A stretch of DNA of 22,664 nt from CAZNEZ01 sp964572475. Its GTDB lineage: Bacteria; Bacillota; Clostridia; Lachnospirales; Lachnospiraceae. A program made the translations under genes and the position numbers. Positions 13,572-22,191 of this stretch are shown here, piece by piece (within the stretch, counting starts at the first letter, position 1; each line of letters begins with the position of its first letter). The stretch lies in assembly GCA_964572475.1 (NCBI GenBank), contig CAZNEZ010000042.1:1-22664 (forward strand), read 5' to 3'. Below the pieces are notes generated by a model. It saw only the letters and a list, made by a program, of their open reading frames with translations. It was not told the origin of the DNA and did no database searches.

Positions 13572-15031
13572 TAGTCATCCACCTCGCTTGCCGATAATAT
13601 TGCATTCATGATTGCTCCTGCCTTATTTTCACTTTCAAGATATTCAGTTTCAGGAACACTATCTGCAACTATTCCTCCACCTGCCTGCACGGATACTTTT
13701 CCATCTTTAAGTACTGCCATCCTTATAGCTATGCAGGTATCAAGATTTCCTGTAAAATCTATATATCCTACAGTTCCACCATATATGCCTCGTGGACATT
13801 TTTCCAACTCCTCGATAATTTCACATGCTCTGATTTTTGGAGCCCCTGAAAGAGTACCTGCCGGAAGTATTGATTTTACTGCATCAAATGCATCTAAATC
13901 TTTTCTCATTTTTCCTGTAACTTCTGAACATATGTGCATTATCTTGGAATACTTTAGTACATCCATATATTTCGTAACCTTCACAGTTCCAATTTCGGAT
14001 ATCTTACCTATGTCATTTCTGCCAAGGTCAACTAACATATTATGTTCTGACAGTTCCTTTTCATCTTGTAAAAGCTCTGCTTCCAACTTGTCATCATCTT
14101 CTTCTGTAATGCCTCTTGGTCTTGAGCCAGCAATTGGAAATGTTGATACTTCTCCATTTTGTATTTTTACTAGAGTCTCTGGCGAAGCTGATATTATCTG
14201 GTCACCGTCACACTCCATAAATACCATATATGGTGAAGGATTGGTGGTTCTAAGAACTCTGTATGCGTTTATCAAAGAGTCCTCATATTTTGTCTCAAAT
14301 CTTCTTGATATTACTGCCTGAAATATATCACCATCAAGTATATACTCTTTTGTTTTCTCAACCACCTTGCAGTACTCTTCTTTTGTAAAGTTACAGGTGA
14401 ATTCTGGTTTAGATTTAAGAACTTTCTTTTCAAATCTCATCTCTTCTGTTATAAATGTTTTAAGTGTTTCTATATCTGATATTGCTTTTCCATAATTTAG
14501 CAGGACATTATCTGTCTGCATATTAACAATTATTGATATTTTCTGTTTTAAATGGTCATATGCTATTATCTTGTCATACAGCATGAAATCATAATCGTTA
14601 TATTCACTTTCTTGTAGTTTAAGCTTTGGTTCTTCATATCCTATCATTGCGTATGCCAGATATCCTACCAGTCCGCCTGTAAATGGTGGAAACCCTTTTA
14701 TTTTAGGGGATTTGTACTTAGACATTATGGTCCTAAGTGCTTCATAAGGTTCCTCATCTAACACTTTTGCTATTCCATGTTCTTCAAGAGTTACAATGTG
14801 ATTCTTGCAGCTTATTCTAACCACTGGATTATATCCAAGAAATGAGTATCTTCCCCACTTTTCTCCACCCTCGATTGACTCTAGAAGAAAGTATCTCTTA
14901 CTTCTCTGAGCTATCTTTCGCAGCAAAGATATTGGCGTAATAACATCTGCATATATCTCTTTACATATTGGAATAATATCATATTCCTTTGCCAGCTCTG
15001 TAATCTGGTCTGAATTTGGTCTGATTTCCAT
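13571..15031 (-). CDS. trpE: Anthranilate synthase component I
   Basis: 486 residues. With ammonia from TrpG it converts chorismate to anthranilate, the committed step of tryptophan synthesis. The N-terminal domain carries the LLES motif (49-52), part of the tryptophan feedback site, so end-product inhibition is probably retained. The C-terminal chorismate-binding domain shows PIAGSRPRG, LVDLGRNDIG, ILPAGTLSGAPKIRA and VQAGGGIVADSVPE in order. The start has AAAGGAG about six bases upstream, with no competing ATG. It is the first gene of the operon. Its 5' leader is long: T-box, terminator, a MITE-like element of 313 bases and a final hairpin separate the promoter from the start codon. Confidence 0.97.
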   Translation of the reverse strand: MEIRPNSDQITELAKEYDIIPICKEIYADVITPISLLRKIAQRSKRYFLLESIEGGEKWGRYSFLGYNPVVRISCKNHIVTLEEHGIAKVLDEEPYEALRTIMSKYKSPKIKGFPPFTGGLVGYLAYAMIGYEEPKLKLQESEYNDYDFMLYDKIIAYDHLKQKISIIVNMQTDNVLLNYGKAISDIETLKTFITEEMRFEKKVLKSKPEFTCNFTKEEYCKVVEKTKEYILDGDIFQAVISRRFETKYEDSLINAYRVLRTTNPSPYMVFMECDGDQIISASPETLVKIQNGEVSTFPIAGSRPRGITEEDDDKLEAELLQDEKELSEHNMLVDLGRNDIGKISEIGTVKVTKYMDVLKYSKIMHICSEVTGKMRKDLDAFDAVKSILPAGTLSGAPKIRACEIIEELEKCPRGIYGGTVGYIDFTGNLDTCIAIRMAVLKDGKVSVQAGGGIVADSVPETEYLESENKAGAIMNAILSASEVDD

Positions 15032-15058
15032 TGTGTTCTCCTTTCAAGAAAGCGCTTG

Positions 15059-15079
15059 GAAGAATGCTTCACATTCTTC
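15059..15079 (-). other. Hairpin just upstream of trpE, related to the trpA-end repeats
   Basis: GAAGAATG (15059-15066), CTTCA loop, CATTCTTC (15072-15079). It shares TGGAAGAATG and CATTCTTCT with the first stem of the 92-bp repeats at 8155-8408, but the loop and flanks differ. It sits about 28 bases from the trpE start codon. Confidence 0.5.
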
Positions 15080-15115
15080 TTAAATGTTTCACGCTGCTGA
15101 ATATTTTCCTATAAA

Positions 15116-15428
15116 GATTAGAGTGTCAAAAGGTACTATTTTGTAATTGTATTGGCATATTGCACAAATAGCAGCTTATTTTATTCCGATGTCCAATATT
15201 AAGAAGTTCTAAGCATGCTGAGTTAAGCTGTTATATAATTTACGCAAACAGTACTAATTCGCCATCCATGGCTCAGTAGCACTTCAATCGGACATCGTGT
15301 CCGATTGTTGCTGATAGAAAAGCATCATGCTAAGAACTGCTAAATATTTCCCAAAGTCATAAAACAATGCCGTTATTTGTGCAATATGCTAGTATCAGTT
15401 ATAAATAGTACCTTCTGACACCTTAATC
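15116..15428. mobile_element. MITE-like palindromic insertion in the trp leader
   Basis: About 313 bases with imperfect inverted arms of roughly 105 bases each (left about 15116-15220, right about 15322-15428). Both arms, read inward, begin GATTA, then GTGTCA, AAGGTACTATTT, and share GCATATTGCACAAATA. TCCTATAAA occurs on both sides (15107-15115 and 15427-15435) and reads as a target-site duplication of 7 to 9 bases. The centre holds a perfect 10-bp hairpin (CAATCGGACA, TCG, TGTCCGATTG; 15285-15307). It encodes no protein, so it would need a transposase elsewhere. It lies between the T-box terminator and trpE and must be transcribed with the operon. Confidence 0.8.
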
Positions 15429-15436
15429 CTATAAAA

Positions 15437-15474
15437 TAAAAAAAGTCTCTGTCCCTATAAAAGGGACAAAGACT
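15437..15474 (-). terminator. T-box-controlled terminator of the trp operon
   Basis: 13-bp stem with one G-U pair: AGTCTCTGTCCCT (15444-15456) and AGGGACAAAGACT (15462-15474), 5-base loop, followed on the minus strand by seven U (15438-15444). The T-box motif lies directly upstream in the transcript. Confidence 0.9.
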
Positions 15475-15720
15475 ATAATCTCTGCGATACCACCCAAATT
15501 GCTCGTCTACTAATAAACGAACCACTCGTTTTATGCACTAACATACATACCCTTCTGATAACGGACAGGGACACCGTTGGACATTACTCTGCTCACGCAT
15601 TTCTTTCCACCCTCACAAGTCCATTCATCATAACTAAACTACTGATTCGCACCACACATCAGCTCTCTGAAAGCATTCATTATAACTACTCTTCTTGCTC
15701 ATAGGTTTTATATATTTATT
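15438..15720 (-). ncRNA. Tryptophan T-box riboswitch (trp operon leader)
   Basis: The minus strand carries the T-box core UGGGUGGUAUCGCAG (15482-15496) directly before a strong terminator, the standard T-box arrangement. Upstream, a GAAUGGAC stretch presents UGG followed by A at 15621-15623, a tryptophan specifier matching the downstream trpE gene. Several smaller hairpins lie between, for example AAACGA/TCGTTT at 15515-15531. Uncharged tRNA-Trp would pair with the specifier and with the T-box bulge, favour the antiterminator and allow transcription into trpE. I did not fold Stem I in full, so the exact 5' boundary rests on the promoter. Confidence 0.9.
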
Positions 15721-15726
15721 TTCTGT

Positions 15727-15755
15727 AGTATACATTTATTGTTTTTGAATGTCAA
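15727..15755 (-). promoter_or_regulatory. SigA promoter of the trp operon
   Basis: On the minus strand, perfect -35 TTGACA (15750-15755), 17 bases, -10 TATACT (15727-15732). Expected start near 15720. The -35 lies 7 bases past the stop of the upstream gene. Confidence 0.8.
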
Positions 15756-15762
15756 CTATTTT

Positions 15763-16407
15763 TTATAATTTATTTTTAAGCTCATCTAATGTGTTAATTT
15801 GATTAAAGGCTTTTTCATCCAATGAGAATGTATTTCCTTTTAAAACCACTCTTCCCTGTCTAAAATAAGTGTCACTATAAATTGTTTTATCATTTTTATC
15901 CTGTATTAGGAACAGCACCATCTCATCTCCTACTGTTGGAAGTACATTAGGATCCTGTGTAAAGTTTTCAAAATTGCCACCAATACAGCAATAATTAACT
16001 GTTTGTAATGATGTATCTCCCTTGTATACCTCTTCTATCTCAAGAGTGTAATAGGATTTGATTTCTGAATATGCTTCTTTTCCATATCCTTCACTAATTA
16101 ACCGATTAACTGTATCTTTATCAAAATAATCTGTCATAACTGTCTTTTGCAACTTACTAACCTTGCATTTAACTACCAGATCACTTTCAGATTCCATAGC
16201 TGTAACTGAAGACGCCATGATAATATCATAACCTCTAACTATCTGTGTTTTATCTTTTGATTCTATGTTATCTTTTGAAGATGCTTCTACTCCCGCTTTT
16301 GGTTCAGATTGTTGCTTTGTATCATTGTTTTTCTTCCATATTCCGATTCCTGCTATTGTAACAATGCCTAAAACAACTATTCCTGCTAATAATGCCCTTT
16401 TTTTCAT
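15763..16407 (-). CDS. Signal-anchored extracytoplasmic protein of unknown function
   Basis: 214 residues. It begins MKKRALLAG followed by one hydrophobic helix (about 5-24). No lipobox Cys or clear cleavage site follows, so the protein is probably held by an N-terminal anchor. A Lys/Ser/Asp-rich linker (about 26-56) leads to a soluble beta-rich domain (about 57-205) with SDLVVKCKVSKL, YYTLEIEEVYKGD and VGDEMVLFLIQD. I have seen this general pattern in uncharacterised clostridial surface proteins but cannot name a family. The start has GGAG about ten bases upstream. It lies 77 bases downstream of the cysteine protease on the same strand and may share its transcript, and it ends just before the trp promoter with no visible terminator. 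Confidence 0.75.
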   Translation of the reverse strand: MKKRALLAGIVVLGIVTIAGIGIWKKNNDTKQQSEPKAGVEASSKDNIESKDKTQIVRGYDIIMASSVTAMESESDLVVKCKVSKLQKTVMTDYFDKDTVNRLISEGYGKEAYSEIKSYYTLEIEEVYKGDTSLQTVNYCCIGGNFENFTQDPNVLPTVGDEMVLFLIQDKNDKTIYSDTYFRQGRVVLKGNTFSLDEKAFNQINTLDELKNKL

Positions 16408-16484
16408 ATGATTTTTTCTCCTTTACATATATAATTTTATACCTTCATATATATAAACGAGGTTGAGGTTTGTTTTACAACACC

Positions 16485-19400
16485 TTATTTTAAAATTTCT
16501 GCTTTTATCTTTAAAAAATCAGTAATTGACAGCTTAGAATCTAAATCCATATCTCCTGCTTTAAAGTAAGCCCCACTTAATGTCGTCATTCCTAGTAAAT
16601 GTTTTTTTACCATAAGCATATCTGAGATATTTACTACTCCATCTCCTGTTGCATCTCCCTTTACAACAATGCTTATTTCCTGCTTAACTTCTGGTTCATT
16701 ATATAGTCTTACTACCATACCTGTTGCAAGTTTAACATTTCCAGATACTTGACTTGCTCCATTGAATACCTTAATATATGATTTTTCATTTATTCCATTA
16801 ATTAGTGTATCAACTGTTGTGCCTTCTACTATGCCCTCAATATATCCACTGGATATACTATATTTTGACGAAGTAATAGATGTTGGATATTTTGGTGTTA
16901 CCGTCACTATGCATTGAGCCGAAACACCTGTATAAGACGAAAGTGTTATTGTTGCTGTTCCTATACCTTTAGCAGTTACAAGCCCTGACTGATTAACCGC
17001 TGCTACTGCTGAATTAGAACTTGTATAGCCTACCGTATCATTATTATTTGACGGCAATACTGTACTATTTAAAGTATATGTGTTTCCTATTGTTAAAGAA
17101 AGACTTGTCTTATCAAGCTTTATTGATGAAACAGGAATAACAGACACAGTTGTAGAATAACTACTTTCATATTTTATTCCGTTTACCAGATTATATGATG
17201 TAACTGTAAAATAGTATGCTCTATCAATAACATTTACTGTTGTATATGAAAGTGCTGAGGAAGAAACATTAGTTCCTGACAAAGACCATGCACCACTTGT
17301 TGTCGGACTTACATATATCTTATATCCATCAGCTGTATTAACCTTATCATAAGTAATTACAACTTTTCCCAGGGAATTAATACTAGCTTTCACTCCTGTA
17401 GGGGCTTTAGAAGCAACCGTTAACACGCATGTACTAGTTAACCCTCCTAATGTTGTAGCTTTAATCGTAGCTGTACCATATGAAATAGCAGTAATAACAC
17501 CTTTTTTATTAATTGTTGCTACATTTTTGTCAGAACTTGAAAATGTAATACTATCAGTATCTGTTTGTGGATATGTTCCACTTAGTATCTGATATGAATC
17601 ACCTGGAATCAGACATACTGTATCAGATTTAAAATCTATAGAGGATATAGGATTAATATATGCTATATTGCTAAAATCACTAATCACTATTCCTTTATCT
17701 GTGTTTTTGTATGAAACCACTTTATAATAATACCTGCTTGTAAGCTCTATCGTATCTGCATAAGTTATAGATGATATATCTGAAAGTTCACCTATATAGC
17801 TATATGTACCATTTTCATCTGTACTTCTATATATTCTATATCCGTTTCCTGTTGTTACAGGCGTAAATGTCAGCTTTACTTTTTTATCGCCTATCAGTTC
17901 TGCTGTAAGCCCGGTTGGTATTTCAAGCTCATTTGATGCTTGTATCGTTTCCTCTGATGTATAAGCTTTGATCCTGCAATTATATCCATTTGAAGCACTA
18001 ATGTCTGACCAGCTATTACCATCCGGACTTATATAGCTTTGACCTGCCGATGCACTATTGGTAAATGAAACCCAGTCCCATGCAGCATTTCTATCCGTCA
18101 TAAGCACTACTTCGCTTCCCTTTGTATCTTTTAGCATTATTACAACTGCAAACTTATCTCCCTTTTGTATCTCAACCTCCGAATTTAATTTGACAGTATG
18201 ATATCCGCATAATTCCATTGAGCCATATGTAGAAGCATTATCAATAAGGGTTCCTGATGTTGGATTACTAGAATCTGTTGGATTTAAATAGATTCTTACA
18301 GAATACTCTACATTGGTATTTATTGTTGCAAAACTTACTGCTTGAAGAAGTTCATCCTGTGAAGAGGTAAAAATATTAGATTCATATGCTATATTTCTTC
18401 CAGACCACAAAACTCCTGCATTTCCGCCTGTTCCATCATATTGATAATTATAATCATAATTATCAGCACTTTCATAATCATAAGCATATACTGTCTCGCT
18501 GCTAATTGTTTTATCATAATATGATAACCAAAAATATCCGTTGTCATTTAATCCTGTACCCCAACTATTCTTAACAAGCCATGCTCCATTACCTGATGGA
18601 GTATACTTAAAATTTGATGCCAAATAATTATCATTCCATCCAACTACATTTATGGAATGGTTAATACTATAAGAATTAGGACAATAATAATTCGTCTGTG
18701 AAGAATTATAATATGCTGAATATGCACCATATGAAAATGCAACTGAACCTTGATTAATAATGGCCTCCTTTATCTTTGTAGTGTCAGACATATTAATCCA
18801 GTCTACATTCTGAAGATGAATAGCATCATTATTATATGCCAAATTATTATCTAGACTCAAATCTTGACTTGCACTGGAGTATGGAACTTTATCCTCTGTT
18901 GTAAGACCTTTCCATGACTGAAGAATCATAGAAGTAATTATTGCATTTCCTCCCGCCATTAGATAATTTCCCGAATTAGCATCTGAGGCGTTCTCTATAA
19001 GATTGGTCTTGTCATTAGTAATAAGATTCAGTGGGTCTGCTACGTTTTTATATGTATAATATACTAATTGCAATTCAGAAAGGTCTGGCGTTGTTGTACC
19101 ATTTAATCCTTTTATAATCATCTGCGTTTCAGCCGCACTTATCGCTGAAAAGCTCCAGCAGACTCCATATTTTCCCTGATTCTTTACTGATGTTACATAA
19201 CCATAATCTCTACTATCATATGAAGTTGGCATCGCTTTTGAGCTTGCCTCTTCTGTCATAATATCTGCTACATCCGAAAATGCATTATAACTATCATTAT
19301 CTATAGATTCCTGAGTTTTTTCAATTGATGGAACATAAAAGCCATCAGACCATGAACCAGTATAATTCTCTAACTCGTCTTGTGACTGCTCATATTCATT

Positions 19401-19535
19401 AAAGTCGTACTTAGTGATTTCATTATCTGCCGATACAAATGTATCGACCGCAGACATATTTAGCAATATCATTGCCGACATTATTATAGATAAGATTTTT
19501 CTTTTGTATGAGCTATAATGCTTTTCTAATCTCAT
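16485..19535 (-). CDS. Secreted papain-family (C1A) cysteine protease with Ig-like domains and dockerin
   Basis: 1016 residues. A signal peptide (about 1-36: basic start, then a hydrophobic stretch, cleavage near FVSA-D) and a propeptide-like region lead to a C1A peptidase domain (about 103-350). The catalytic set is complete: Gln120, Cys126 (GVCWSFSA), His293 (INHSINVVGW) and Asn323 (VKNSWGTG). Next come a lectin-like domain of the type that often follows such peptidases (about 352-525), an FN3-like domain (about 539-632), a Big2 Ig-like domain (about 633-708), a second FN3 (about 710-800), a second Big2 (about 801-880), a short beta domain, and a type I dockerin (about 959-1016) with two Ca-binding repeats (GDATGDGVVNISD; GDMDLDSKLSITD). 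The start has GAGG five bases upstream. A TATAAT at 19593-19598 may be its -10. It is probably a secreted, possibly cohesin-docked, protease; its substrate is unknown. Confidence 0.92.
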   Translation of the reverse strand: MRLEKHYSSYKRKILSIIMSAMILLNMSAVDTFVSADNEITKYDFNEYEQSQDELENYTGSWSDGFYVPSIEKTQESIDNDSYNAFSDVADIMTEEASSKAMPTSYDSRDYGYVTSVKNQGKYGVCWSFSAISAAETQMIIKGLNGTTTPDLSELQLVYYTYKNVADPLNLITNDKTNLIENASDANSGNYLMAGGNAIITSMILQSWKGLTTEDKVPYSSASQDLSLDNNLAYNNDAIHLQNVDWINMSDTTKIKEAIINQGSVAFSYGAYSAYYNSSQTNYYCPNSYSINHSINVVGWNDNYLASNFKYTPSGNGAWLVKNSWGTGLNDNGYFWLSYYDKTISSETVYAYDYESADNYDYNYQYDGTGGNAGVLWSGRNIAYESNIFTSSQDELLQAVSFATINTNVEYSVRIYLNPTDSSNPTSGTLIDNASTYGSMELCGYHTVKLNSEVEIQKGDKFAVVIMLKDTKGSEVVLMTDRNAAWDWVSFTNSASAGQSYISPDGNSWSDISASNGYNCRIKAYTSEETIQASNELEIPTGLTAELIGDKKVKLTFTPVTTGNGYRIYRSTDENGTYSYIGELSDISSITYADTIELTSRYYYKVVSYKNTDKGIVISDFSNIAYINPISSIDFKSDTVCLIPGDSYQILSGTYPQTDTDSITFSSSDKNVATINKKGVITAISYGTATIKATTLGGLTSTCVLTVASKAPTGVKASINSLGKVVITYDKVNTADGYKIYVSPTTSGAWSLSGTNVSSSALSYTTVNVIDRAYYFTVTSYNLVNGIKYESSYSTTVSVIPVSSIKLDKTSLSLTIGNTYTLNSTVLPSNNNDTVGYTSSNSAVAAVNQSGLVTAKGIGTATITLSSYTGVSAQCIVTVTPKYPTSITSSKYSISSGYIEGIVEGTTVDTLINGINEKSYIKVFNGASQVSGNVKLATGMVVRLYNEPEVKQEISIVVKGDATGDGVVNISDMLMVKKHLLGMTTLSGAYFKAGDMDLDSKLSITDFLKIKAEILK

Positions 19536-19610
19536 GGCAGCCTCATTTTCTACATATCATGCGTGCGTTTTTAACCTTCTAATCAGATACGTATTATACA
19601 TATAAGATTT

Positions 19611-20429
19611 CTAAATATGTCCTTCAAAAATTTTGTCAATGGCATATTGCACACCATCTTCATCATTCTTCTTTGTTATATAATCTGCTTTTTCTTTAAC
19701 TATATCCGCTGCATTTTCCATTGCTATACTAAATCCTGCAAAATCAAGCATTGAAATATCATTAAGTCCATCTCCAAATGCCACAAGCTCTGAGACATCT
19801 ATATTTAGATGATTTATCAACCTTTGTAAAGACTTCGCTTTATCAATATTTTGAGGTACTACTTCCAAAAAATAAGGTTCTGATCTAAATATATTTAACT
19901 TGTCTCCAAACATTTTCTGCATAATATCAACCTGTTTTGCAATTCCATCTTCTTGTCCTACAATAAGGAATTTATCAATAGTAAAGTCTATACTTTCTGA
20001 AAACTTTTCTACTTTCTTCGTCTTCATTGCTGTACATTTTATTTCCTTTAGTACATATTCATCGTCAGGACTAGTTGTAATAATGTTTTCTCCCTGATAA
20101 GTTATTACTGTTGCACCTTTAATATTTTCAGCATATTTTGCAACTTCTAAAGCCACATCTCTGCTTATGCTTTCTTCGTAAATAACTTCTCCTGTTTTAT
20201 ATTCAAATATCTTACCACCATTAAATGCTAATATATAACCTCCAAACTTATCAAATTCAAGCTCTTTGGCTACATATTCCATCCCTCTGTCTGGTCTTCC
20301 TGACGCTAGAACAATCTGTATTCCATTATCCCTAAGTCTTTTAATGGCCTCTTTTGTATTCTTAGTTATTAACTTATCACTAGTTGTAAGTGTTCCGTCT
20401 AAATCAAATGCAAATAATTTAAATTTCAA
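19611..20429 (-). CDS. Cof-type HAD-IIB family phosphatase
   Basis: 272 residues, the usual length for this family of cytosolic sugar-phosphate or nucleotide phosphatases. HAD motifs are intact: motif I FDLDGTLT with nucleophile Asp9 and acid Asp11, motif II VLASGRP (about 39-45), a Lys in the cap-side motif III region near DKAKSL, and motif IV LVAFGDGLNDISML with the metal-binding aspartates. The large cap domain lies between motifs II and III. The substrate cannot be told from sequence. It starts with TTG; no ATG fits, and GGAG lies eight bases upstream inside the end of murG, whose stop is two bases before this start. That spacing implies a coupled operon with murG. Confidence 0.92.
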   Translation of the reverse strand: MKFKLFAFDLDGTLTTSDKLITKNTKEAIKRLRDNGIQIVLASGRPDRGMEYVAKELEFDKFGGYILAFNGGKIFEYKTGEVIYEESISRDVALEVAKYAENIKGATVITYQGENIITTSPDDEYVLKEIKCTAMKTKKVEKFSESIDFTIDKFLIVGQEDGIAKQVDIMQKMFGDKLNIFRSEPYFLEVVPQNIDKAKSLQRLINHLNIDVSELVAFGDGLNDISMLDFAGFSIAMENAADIVKEKADYITKKNDEDGVQYAIDKIFEGHI

Positions 20430-20431
20430 TT

Positions 20432-21511
20432 CTACTTCTCCTGTCCTTCGGTGGCAGTCTTATCTATAAGATTAATAATAGTTTTAACAGCATCCTGATG
20501 ACTTGAACTGTCAATAGCGTTCAAATAAACTGCTCTATTATCATATACTTTATTAATAGTCTCAATTAATAGTTTTTTCGTCAATGTCTCCTCTTCTAAC
20601 ACTTCACTAAATCCTTGCTTTTCAAATGATTTCGCATTGAGAATCTGATCTCCTCTACTTGAGCCTTTAGGTAATGGAATAAGAATATTCGGTTTTCTAA
20701 GTGCAACTATCTCACAGATTGCATTAGCGCCTGCCCTTGATAGAATAACATCTGACATTGCAAATAAATCTTTTAAATCCTCTTTTACATACTCAAACTG
20801 AATATATCCTTCTATATTCTTAAGACTTTCATCTACCTTATCCTTACCACATAGATGAACAATCTGGTATTTCTTAAGTAACTCAGGCAAAGCAGCTCTA
20901 ACTGCATCATTTACTGCTTTAGCACCCAAACTTCCTCCTACTACCATTATTATTGGTTTATTAGCAGTAAATCCACATATATTTAATCCCCTTATTTTAT
21001 CTCCCTTTTTAAGTTCTTCCCTAATCGGAGAACCAGTAAGCACGGCTTTATCTGCCTGCAAATAGTTTGCTGTTTCTGGAAAATTGTGACATATTTTTTT
21101 AGCATAAGGTAGTGAAATCTTATTGGCTAAACCTGGTGTCATATCCGATTCGTGTATTATTATCGGAACTTTATATTTCTTAGCTGCCAAAACAACTGGA
21201 ACAGATACAAAGCCTCCTTTTGAGAATAAAACATCTGGTTTATATTCCTTAACAAAATGCACTGCTTCACTATATCCCTTTATTACTCTAAATGGATCAG
21301 TAAAATTTTTCAATGAAAAATATCTTCTAAACTTGCCTGAAGCTATACCTTTATATGGTATTCCTATCTCTTCTATAAGCTTTTTTTCAATTCCATCATA
21401 TGAACCAATATATCTGATTTCGTATCCTAATTCTTTAAGTCCTGGTATTAATGCCATGTTAGGGGTAACATGCCCAGCGGTTCCACCGCCTGTAAGTAAT
21501 ATTTTTTTCAT
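20432..21511 (-). CDS. murG: UDP-GlcNAc:lipid I N-acetylglucosaminyltransferase
   Basis: 359 residues, full length. It adds GlcNAc to lipid I at the inner face of the membrane, giving lipid II for peptidoglycan. It has the two-domain GT-B fold of the family: the N-terminal loop GGGTAGHVTPNMALIPGL with His14, HESDMTPGLAN (120-130), LTGSPIRE with Arg164, the second glycine loop VVGGSLGAKAVND (about 190-202), and the C-terminal LSRAGANAICEI (about 259-270) where UDP-GlcNAc is expected to bind. It starts 10 bases after the HIT gene stop, with AGGTGA upstream, and ends two bases before the HAD phosphatase. Here murG sits outside a division and cell wall cluster, with no mur or fts genes next to it in this window. 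Confidence 0.96.
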   Translation of the reverse strand: MKKILLTGGGTAGHVTPNMALIPGLKELGYEIRYIGSYDGIEKKLIEEIGIPYKGIASGKFRRYFSLKNFTDPFRVIKGYSEAVHFVKEYKPDVLFSKGGFVSVPVVLAAKKYKVPIIIHESDMTPGLANKISLPYAKKICHNFPETANYLQADKAVLTGSPIREELKKGDKIRGLNICGFTANKPIIMVVGGSLGAKAVNDAVRAALPELLKKYQIVHLCGKDKVDESLKNIEGYIQFEYVKEDLKDLFAMSDVILSRAGANAICEIVALRKPNILIPLPKGSSRGDQILNAKSFEKQGFSEVLEEETLTKKLLIETINKVYDNRAVYLNAIDSSSHQDAVKTIINLIDKTATEGQEK

Positions 21512-21521
21512 ATTTCACCTG

Positions 21522-21938
21522 CTACATATTTTCTTTTACTATTTTAACTATATCTTCTAATTCATTCTCCGTAACAGTTCCCTGCGTCCATGTTATCTTC
21601 GCTGTATCACCTTTATATCTTGGAATCATATGCATATGAAAATGAAAAACTGTCTGGCCTGCAACTTCTCCATTATTCTGTACCAAATTAAATCCATCAC
21701 ATTTGAATGCCTTTGTCATGGCTGTTGCCATCTTCTTAGCAAGAACTAAAGTCTTAGCTGCTATATCATCACTTATTTCATAAAGGTTTGCAAAATGTTC
21801 TTTCGGTAATATTAAAGCATGACCTTTTGTCGCTGGTCCTAAATCTAGTATTACCCTAAAATCTTCATCTTCATATAATGTTTTTGATGGAATCTCTCCA
21901 TTTACTAATTTACAAAAAATACAACTTGAATCCTTCAT
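21522..21938 (-). CDS. HIT family hydrolase (histidine triad protein)
   Basis: 138 residues. HIT proteins hydrolyse nucleoside monophosphate linkages, for example AMP-lysine or dinucleoside polyphosphates. The triad is complete in TVFHFHMHMIPRY (His99, His101, His103), and the nucleotide-binding region shows VILDLGPATKGHALILPKEH. The N-terminal CIFCKLVNGEIP has the two cysteines that bind zinc in many family members. I use ATG 21938, preceded by AAAGGAAA eight bases upstream; a TTG seven codons earlier is also in frame, but the ribosome binding site would lie within it. First gene of an apparent operon with murG and the HAD phosphatase, driven by a near-perfect promoter at 22004-22031. Confidence 0.94.
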   Translation of the reverse strand: MKDSSCIFCKLVNGEIPSKTLYEDEDFRVILDLGPATKGHALILPKEHFANLYEISDDIAAKTLVLAKKMATAMTKAFKCDGFNLVQNNGEVAGQTVFHFHMHMIPRYKGDTAKITWTQGTVTENELEDIVKIVKENM

Positions 21939-22003
21939 CGTTTCATTTCCTTTCTGCAATTCTTTGCAAATAATGTGTTTTTTATTATTATACTATTATA
22001 TTA

Positions 22004-22031
22004 ATTATATTACAAAGACTCCTTTTGTCAA
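22004..22031 (-). promoter_or_regulatory. SigA promoter of the HIT-murG-HAD operon
   Basis: On the minus strand, perfect -35 TTGACA (22026-22031), 16 bases, perfect -10 TATAAT (22004-22009). The leader to the HIT start codon is about 60 bases and very AT-rich. Confidence 0.8.
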
Positions 22032-22191
22032 ACGATTGTCGTATTTTGTATTATAAAAAGGTTTGAACTTTATTATCTTTAGTGCTATGCTATTTTCAGT
22101 GGCTAATTTTGCCAGTCGTGAGATTAAGCAAATTAATACGTTGACATAATTAAAATATGTATTGTTTTAAGAAAGGTATGGTTATTAAATA

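Noticed and set aside
13608..14321. Long plus-strand open frame opposite trpE
   Set aside because: It is the antisense shadow of trpE, with no ribosome binding site and a composition typical of an antisense frame.
15116..15428. A second T-box or other riboswitch between terminator and trpE
   Set aside because: No GGGTGG-type T-box core or U-tract terminator occurs here; the inverted arms and flanking direct repeats fit an insertion better.
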